Positions 59,299-64,000 of a stretch of DNA of 64,000 nucleotides are shown piece by piece (within the stretch, counting starts at the first letter, position 1; every line of letters starts with the position of its first letter). The translations under genes were made by a program, and so were the position numbers. Location: the NCBI RefSeq assembly GCF_028553745.1, contig NZ_CP067129.1, positions 1,036,501 to 1,100,500 of the forward strand, in the 5' to 3' direction. This DNA comes from Paracoccus seriniphilus (GTDB lineage: Bacteria; Pseudomonadota; Alphaproteobacteria; Rhodobacterales; Rhodobacteraceae). The notes beneath the pieces were generated by a model that saw only the letters and a list, made by a program, of their open reading frames with translations, did no database searches and had not been told where the DNA came from.

Positions 59299-61380
59299 AT
59301 GGCGCAATTCATTCTCTTTGCCCCATTGCTGGGCGCGATCATTGCCGGGTTCGGCTGGCGCGTCATCGGCGAAAAGGCGGCACAATATCTGACCACGGGC
59401 ATCCTGTTCGCGGCCTGTTTCTTCAGCTGGATCATCTTTCTTGGCTTTGACGGCGAGGTTCGTCATCTGCCGGTGATGGATTGGATCGTTTCGGGTGATT
59501 TCACCAGCGAATGGGCGATCCGGCTGGACCGGTTGACGGCGATCATGCTGATCGTGGTGACCTCGGTCTCGGCGCTGGTCCATATGTATTCGATGGGCTA
59601 CATGGCCCATGACGACAATTTCACCCATGACGAGCATTACAAGGCGCGCTTCTTCGCCTATCTGTCGTTCTTCACCTTTGCCATGCTGATGCTGGTGACG
59701 GCGGACAATCTGCTGCAGATGTTCTTTGGCTGGGAAGGGGTTGGCGTTGCCTCCTATCTGCTGATCGGTTTCTACTTCAAGAAACAGTCCGCAGGGGCGG
59801 CGGCCATGAAGGCCTTTATCGTCAACCGGGTCGGCGACTTTGGCTTCCTGCTGGGGATCTTCGGCCTCTACTGGATGACCGGTGCGATCCAGTTCGACAC
59901 CGTATTCGGTCAGGTGCCCGAGCTGGCACAGACGCAGATGCATTTCCTCTGGCGTGACTGGAACGCGGCCGAGGTTCTGGCCGTGCTGCTGTTCATTGGC
60001 GCGATGGGGAAATCGGCGCAACTGCTGCTGCACACATGGCTGCCTGACGCGATGGAAGGCCCGACCCCCGTGTCGGCCTTGATCCACGCCGCGACCATGG
60101 TGACCGCGGGTGTCTTTCTGGTCTGCCGGATGTCGCCGCTGTATGAATTCGCGCCTGACGCCAAGACCTTCATCACCGTGATCGGTGCGACCACGGCATT
60201 CTTCGCTGCGACGGTTGGTCTGGTGCAGAACGACATCAAGCGCGTGATCGCCTATTCGACCTGTTCGCAGCTGGGCTACATGTTCGTGGCCGCAGGTGTC
60301 GGGGTCTACTCGGTCGCCATGTTCCACCTGCTGACCCATGCCTTCTTCAAGGCGATGCTGTTCCTGGGCGCCGGTTCGGTCATCCACGCGATGCATCACG
60401 AACAGGACATGCGCAACTACGGTGGCCTGCGCAAGAAGATCCCGCTGACCTTCTGGGCGATGCTGATCGGGACGCTGGCGATCACTGGTGTCGGCATTCC
60501 GCTGACCCATATCGGCTTTGCCGGGTTCCTGTCGAAAGATGCGGTGATCGAAAGCGCCTGGGCCGGCAATACCTATGCCTTCTGGATGCTGGTCATTGCT
60601 GCGGCCTTCACCAGTTTCTACAGCTGGCGGCTGATGTTCATGACCTTCTGGGGCAAGCCGCGCGGCGACCAGCATGCGCATGACCATGCCCATGAAAGCC
60701 CGCGCGTCATGACGATCCCACTTGGGGTGCTGGCCATCGGCGCGATCTTTGCCGGTATGGTCTGGTACGGTCCGTTCTTTGGCAGCCACGACAAGCTGAC
60801 GCAATTCTTCCACATGGGTCACGGCGAAGCACATGCCACGCAGGAACATGGCGAGGCCGAGCATGATGCACATGCCATTGCCGAGCCTGCCGGGGATGAG
60901 GAGCATGCAGCGGCAGATATTCCTGCTCCGGTAGGCGGCGCTGTCTACATGCATCCTGACAATCACGTCCTGGACGAGGCACACCACGCCCCGACCTGGG
61001 TGAAGGTTTCGCCTTTCATAGCCATGGTGTTGGGGTTCCTGCTGGCCTGGATCTTCTATATTCGCAGTCCCGAAGCACCGGCGAAGCTGGCTGCGCAACA
61101 GCCCGCGCTGTACCAGTTCCTGCTGAACAAATGGTATTTCGACGAGTTGTATGACGTAATTTTTGTCCGTCCTGCCAGATGGTTGGGTCGTACCCTGTGG
61201 ACGGGCGGCGACGGAGCCGTTATCGACGGCGCCATTAACGGGGTGGCCATGGGAATCATCCCGCGCCTGACACGTTTTGCCGGTCGGGTGCAGACTGGCT
61301 ATCTGTTCCATTACGCCTTCGCGATGGTTCTTGGCATCGTGGGCTTGCTGATCTGGGTGATGATGCGGGGCACGCACTGA
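59299..61380 (+). CDS. nuoL: NADH-quinone oxidoreductase subunit L, with His-rich insert
   Basis: A 693-aa antiporter-like proton pump subunit (ND5 type) with about 16 helices. Motifs: [17 protein letters not shown] (Glu), [20 protein letters not shown] (Lys/His of the proton path) and [11 protein letters not shown] long segment around residues 455-560 is His/Glu-rich ([30 protein letters not shown]) and is not found in E. coli NuoL. The C-terminus has the long amphipathic helix region. nuoM starts one base after it. Confidence 0.96.
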   Translation: MAQFILFAPLLGAIIAGFGWRVIGEKAAQYLTTGILFAACFFSWIIFLGFDGEVRHLPVMDWIVSGDFTSEWAIRLDRLTAIMLIVVTSVSALVHMYSMGYMAHDDNFTHDEHYKARFFAYLSFFTFAMLMLVTADNLLQMFFGWEGVGVASYLLIGFYFKKQSAGAAAMKAFIVNRVGDFGFLLGIFGLYWMTGAIQFDTVFGQVPELAQTQMHFLWRDWNAAEVLAVLLFIGAMGKSAQLLLHTWLPDAMEGPTPVSALIHAATMVTAGVFLVCRMSPLYEFAPDAKTFITVIGATTAFFAATVGLVQNDIKRVIAYSTCSQLGYMFVAAGVGVYSVAMFHLLTHAFFKAMLFLGAGSVIHAMHHEQDMRNYGGLRKKIPLTFWAMLIGTLAITGVGIPLTHIGFAGFLSKDAVIESAWAGNTYAFWMLVIAAAFTSFYSWRLMFMTFWGKPRGDQHAHDHAHESPRVMTIPLGVLAIGAIFAGMVWYGPFFGSHDKLTQFFHMGHGEAHATQEHGEAEHDAHAIAEPAGDEEHAAADIPAPVGGAVYMHPDNHVLDEAHHAPTWVKVSPFIAMVLGFLLAWIFYIRSPEAPAKLAAQQPALYQFLLNKWYFDELYDVIFVRPARWLGRTLWTGGDGAVIDGAINGVAMGIIPRLTRFAGRVQTGYLFHYAFAMVLGIVGLLIWVMMRGTH

Positions 61381-61381
61381 C

Positions 61382-62950
61382 ATGACGAACCTTCTATCGA
61401 TCATCACCTTCCTGCCGATCGTGGCTGCGGCAATTCTGGCCCTGTTCCTGCGTGGCGATGATGCGGCCTCGCAGAAGAACGCCAAATGGCTGGCCCTGAT
61501 CGCGACAACCGCGACCTTCCTGATCTCGATCTTCGTGCTGACCGGCTTCAATCCGGCCGATACCGGCTTTCAGTTCGTCGAAGATCATGCCTGGATCATG
61601 GGGCTGCGTTACAAGATGGGCGTGGACGGGATCTCGGTCCTGTTCGTGCTGCTGACGACCTTCCTGATGCCGCTGACGATCCTGTCGACCTGGGATGTGA
61701 AAACCCGCGTCAAGGAATACATGATCGCCTTCCTGGTTCTGGAAGGTCTGATGATCGGCGTGTTCACCGCGCTGGATCTGATCCTGTTCTACCTGTTCTT
61801 CGAAGCCGGCCTGATCCCGATGTTCCTGATTATCGGGATCTGGGGCGGTCAGAACCGGATCTATGCGGCCTTCAAGTTCTTCCTCTATACCTTCCTGGGG
61901 TCGGTGCTGATGCTTGTGGCCATGATCGCCATGGCCCGCACTGCCGGGACGACGGATATCGCGGCCCTGCTGCAGTTCGATTTCCCCTCGGAAACCATGC
62001 GGGTGCTGGGCTTCAGCGTCGTTGGCGGGATGCAGACCCTGCTGTTCCTGGCGTTCTTTGCCTCTTTCGCGGTGAAGATGCCGATGTGGCCGGTTCACAC
62101 CTGGCTGCCTGATGCCCACGTGCAGGCACCGACTGCAGGTTCGGTGGTTCTGGCGGCGGTGCTGCTGAAGATGGGGGGCTATGGCTTCCTGCGCTTCAGC
62201 CTGCCGATGTTCCCGGTGGCATCGGACCTGTTGCAGCCGCTGGTGTTCTGGATGTCGGCCATTGCCATCGTCTACACCTCGCTGGTGGCACTGGCGCAAA
62301 GCGACATGAAGAAGCTGATCGCCTATTCGTCCATCGCGCACATGGGCTATGTGACCATGGGGACATTTGCCGCAAACCAGCAGGGGCTGGACGGTGCGAT
62401 CTTCCAGATGCTGTCGCATGGTTTCGTCTCGGGCGCGCTGTTCCTCTGCGTTGGCGTGATCTATGACCGGATGCACACCCGCGAGATCGACGCCTACGGC
62501 GGTCTGGTGAACCGGATGCCGGTTTACGCGCTGGTCTTCATGTTCTTCACCATGGCCAATGTCGGCTTGCCGGGCACCTCGGGTTTCGTGGGTGAGTTCC
62601 TGACACTGATGGGCACATTCAAGGCCAATACCTGGGTTGCCTTTGTCGCCGCCACGGGTGTGATCCTGTCGGCTTCCTATGCGCTGTGGCTGTATCGCCG
62701 CGTGACCTTCGGGGCGCTGATCAAGGAAAGCCTGAAAACCATCAACGACATGACTGCCCGCGAAAAGTGGATCTTTGCACCGCTGATCGCCATGACCCTG
62801 TTGCTGGGCGTCTATCCGCGCCTTGTCACCGACATTACCGGCCCCGCCGTCGAGGCGTTGCTGGTCAACTATCACGATGCGCTTCCGCATGACGCGGTTG
62901 ACGGGCTTGCCGTCACCGCCGCCGTGGATGCCGCAGAAGCCAGCCATTGA
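61382..62950 (+). CDS. nuoM: NADH-quinone oxidoreductase subunit M
   Basis: A 522-aa antiporter-like proton pump subunit (ND4 type), about 14 helices. Key motifs: [17 protein letters not shown] with the conserved Glu, [35 protein letters not shown] and [14 protein letters not shown]. Starts ATG 61382, one base after the nuoL stop. nuoN begins 11 bases later. Confidence 0.97.
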   Translation: MTNLLSIITFLPIVAAAILALFLRGDDAASQKNAKWLALIATTATFLISIFVLTGFNPADTGFQFVEDHAWIMGLRYKMGVDGISVLFVLLTTFLMPLTILSTWDVKTRVKEYMIAFLVLEGLMIGVFTALDLILFYLFFEAGLIPMFLIIGIWGGQNRIYAAFKFFLYTFLGSVLMLVAMIAMARTAGTTDIAALLQFDFPSETMRVLGFSVVGGMQTLLFLAFFASFAVKMPMWPVHTWLPDAHVQAPTAGSVVLAAVLLKMGGYGFLRFSLPMFPVASDLLQPLVFWMSAIAIVYTSLVALAQSDMKKLIAYSSIAHMGYVTMGTFAANQQGLDGAIFQMLSHGFVSGALFLCVGVIYDRMHTREIDAYGGLVNRMPVYALVFMFFTMANVGLPGTSGFVGEFLTLMGTFKANTWVAFVAATGVILSASYALWLYRRVTFGALIKESLKTINDMTAREKWIFAPLIAMTLLLGVYPRLVTDITGPAVEALLVNYHDALPHDAVDGLAVTAAVDAAEASH

Positions 62951-62960
62951 GGAACGCAAG

Positions 62961-64000
62961 ATGACCGCGCTCGATCTTTCGACCATCCTGCCGGAGCTCT
63001 TGCTGGCGATCTATGCATTGGCCGCACTGATGGCTGGTGCATGGTTCGGCAAGGACCAGATTGCAAAACCCATCCTCTGGGCGACGGTAGCCGCCCTGCT
63101 GCTGGTCGGGCTGTATATCGGGATCTCGGATCGTCCCGACCAGACCGCTTTCCACGGCATGTTCCGCGACGATGCCTTTGCACGATTTGCCAAGGTGACG
63201 ATCCTGATCTCGGCTTCCGCCGTTCTGGCGATGAGTGTCGAATATATGGATCGTCGCGGGCTGATGCGCTTTGAGTTCCCGATCCTGGTCACGCTAGCCG
63301 CGATCGGCATGATGATGATGGTCTCGGCCAGCGACCTGCTGTCGCTGTATATGGGGCTGGAACTGCAATCTCTGTCGCTCTATGTCGTTGCGGCCATGCG
63401 CCGTGACAGTGTCCGGTCCTCGGAAGCCGGCCTGAAGTATTTTGTTCTGGGCGCGCTCAGCTCGGGTCTGCTTCTTTATGGTGCGTCGCTGGTCTATGGC
63501 TTTGCCGGGACCACGAATTTCGACGGTATCTTCTCGACCATCTCGGATGGACAGATGTCGATGGGCGTGCTGTTCGGTCTGGTCTTCCTGCTGGTCGGTC
63601 TGGCCTTCAAGGTTTCGGCAGTGCCCTTCCACATGTGGACGCCCGATGTCTATGAGGGCGCCCCGACGCCCGTCACGGCCTTCTTCGCCACGGCGCCCAA
63701 GGTTGCGGCAATGTCGCTGATTGCGCGTCTGATGTTTGACGCCTTCGGCAATGTTCCGGGCGACTGGGGCCAGATCATCGCGCTGCTGGCGGTGATGTCG
63801 ATGTTCCTTGGATCGATCGCGGGTATCGGACAGCGCAACATCAAGCGTCTGATGGCCTATTCCTCGATTGCCCATATGGGCTTTGCACTGGTCGGCCTGG
63901 CTGCGGGCACGGCCTATGGGGTGCAGGCGATGCTGCTGTATATGGCCATCTATGCGGTGATGAACGTCGGCACATTCGCCTTCATCCTGTCGATGGAGCG
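62961..64000 (+). CDS. nuoN: NADH-quinone oxidoreductase subunit N (partial, 3' end missing)
   Basis: 346 codons present from ATG 62961 ([20 protein letters not shown]); the frame is open to the window edge, so the gene continues. ND2 type antiporter-like subunit. Motifs: [18 protein letters not shown] with the conserved Glu, [20 protein letters not shown] and [16 protein letters not shown]. Last subunit gene of the operon; about 130-150 residues expected beyond the edge. Confidence 0.95.
   Translation, partial: MTALDLSTILPELLLAIYALAALMAGAWFGKDQIAKPILWATVAALLLVGLYIGISDRPDQTAFHGMFRDDAFARFAKVTILISASAVLAMSVEYMDRRGLMRFEFPILVTLAAIGMMMMVSASDLLSLYMGLELQSLSLYVVAAMRRDSVRSSEAGLKYFVLGALSSGLLLYGASLVYGFAGTTNFDGIFSTISDGQMSMGVLFGLVFLLVGLAFKVSAVPFHMWTPDVYEGAPTPVTAFFATAPKVAAMSLIARLMFDAFGNVPGDWGQIIALLAVMSMFLGSIAGIGQRNIKRLMAYSSIAHMGFALVGLAAGTAYGVQAMLLYMAIYAVMNVGTFAFILSME

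Overview
The window looks like a chromosomal segment of a high-GC alphaproteobacterium of the Rhodobacteraceae/Paracoccaceae, most probably Paracoccus or a close relative. Three things suggest this: the dusB-ntrB-ntrC-ntrY-ntrX-trkA-trkH-hfq-hflX order, NtrC and NtrX proteins that lack the sigma-54 contact loop, and a complex I (nuo/nqo) operon with extra reading frames between the subunit genes, as described for Paracoccus denitrificans. The genus is an inference; no 16S gene is present. I saw no insertion sequence, prophage, CRISPR array or plasmid gene. Coding density is high and many neighbouring genes overlap by 1-10 bases (ATGA, GTGA, TGATG, TAATG), so translational coupling is common.

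Layout. 1-951: end of a zinc ABC transporter (znuC tail, znuB). 1150-5413: a small secreted or membrane protein, a YjbF lipoprotein and YjbH outer-membrane pair (exopolysaccharide-linked), and a COG3650-type lipoprotein. 5520-6902: L-serine dehydratase. 7129-19694: dihydrouridine synthase, two nitrogen-type two-component systems (NtrBC, NtrYX), the Trk potassium uptake pair, Hfq and HflX. 19721-23038 (minus): a PfkB sugar kinase, a zinc-ribbon protein and an SPFH/GYF protein. 23138-27197 (minus): the fatty-acid genes fabA-fabB-fabI, followed by a coupled HAD-type dehalogenase and an alpha/beta hydrolase. 27348-28891 (minus): an alanine-rich anchored protein coupled to a probable glycosyltransferase. 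29108-33304: infC (apparent ATA start), dut, a membrane-anchored ThiF/MoeB-type E1 enzyme and an M3 oligopeptidase. 33336-38768: an SH3-domain protein, a D-2-hydroxyacid dehydrogenase, an MFS transporter, panB/panC and a TetR regulator. 39062-42527: tRNA-Gly(GCC), a DUF4260 protein and uvrA. 42763-46197: pyruvate carboxylase. 46459-64000: the complex I operon nuoA-N, with nuoN running off the end.

How the genes work together. The nuo operon would supply the whole proton-pumping NADH:quinone oxidoreductase. It also carries seven or eight accessory frames: a 56-aa doubtful frame, a 116-aa membrane protein, an HhH membrane protein, DUF5337, DUF5333, a lipoprotein and a carboxymuconolactone-decarboxylase-fold protein. 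NuoE carries a C-terminal helix-hairpin-helix extension that is a paralogue of the domain in the next membrane protein. Pyruvate carboxylase just upstream refills the TCA cycle. The ntr-trk-hfq-hflX block combines nitrogen or redox sensing, K+ uptake and RNA-based control. FabA/FabB/FabI form the unsaturated-fatty-acid branch and its reductase; PanB/PanC make pantothenate for CoA and ACP.

The most interesting signals are the NuoE extension and its membrane paralogue, the ATA start of infC, the sigma-54-independent form of NtrC and NtrX, a structured intergenic element at 34011-34090, and a possible orphan transcript ending at the terminator at 39023-39057. I found no convincing wholly new defence or mobile system; much of the window is conserved housekeeping sequence.
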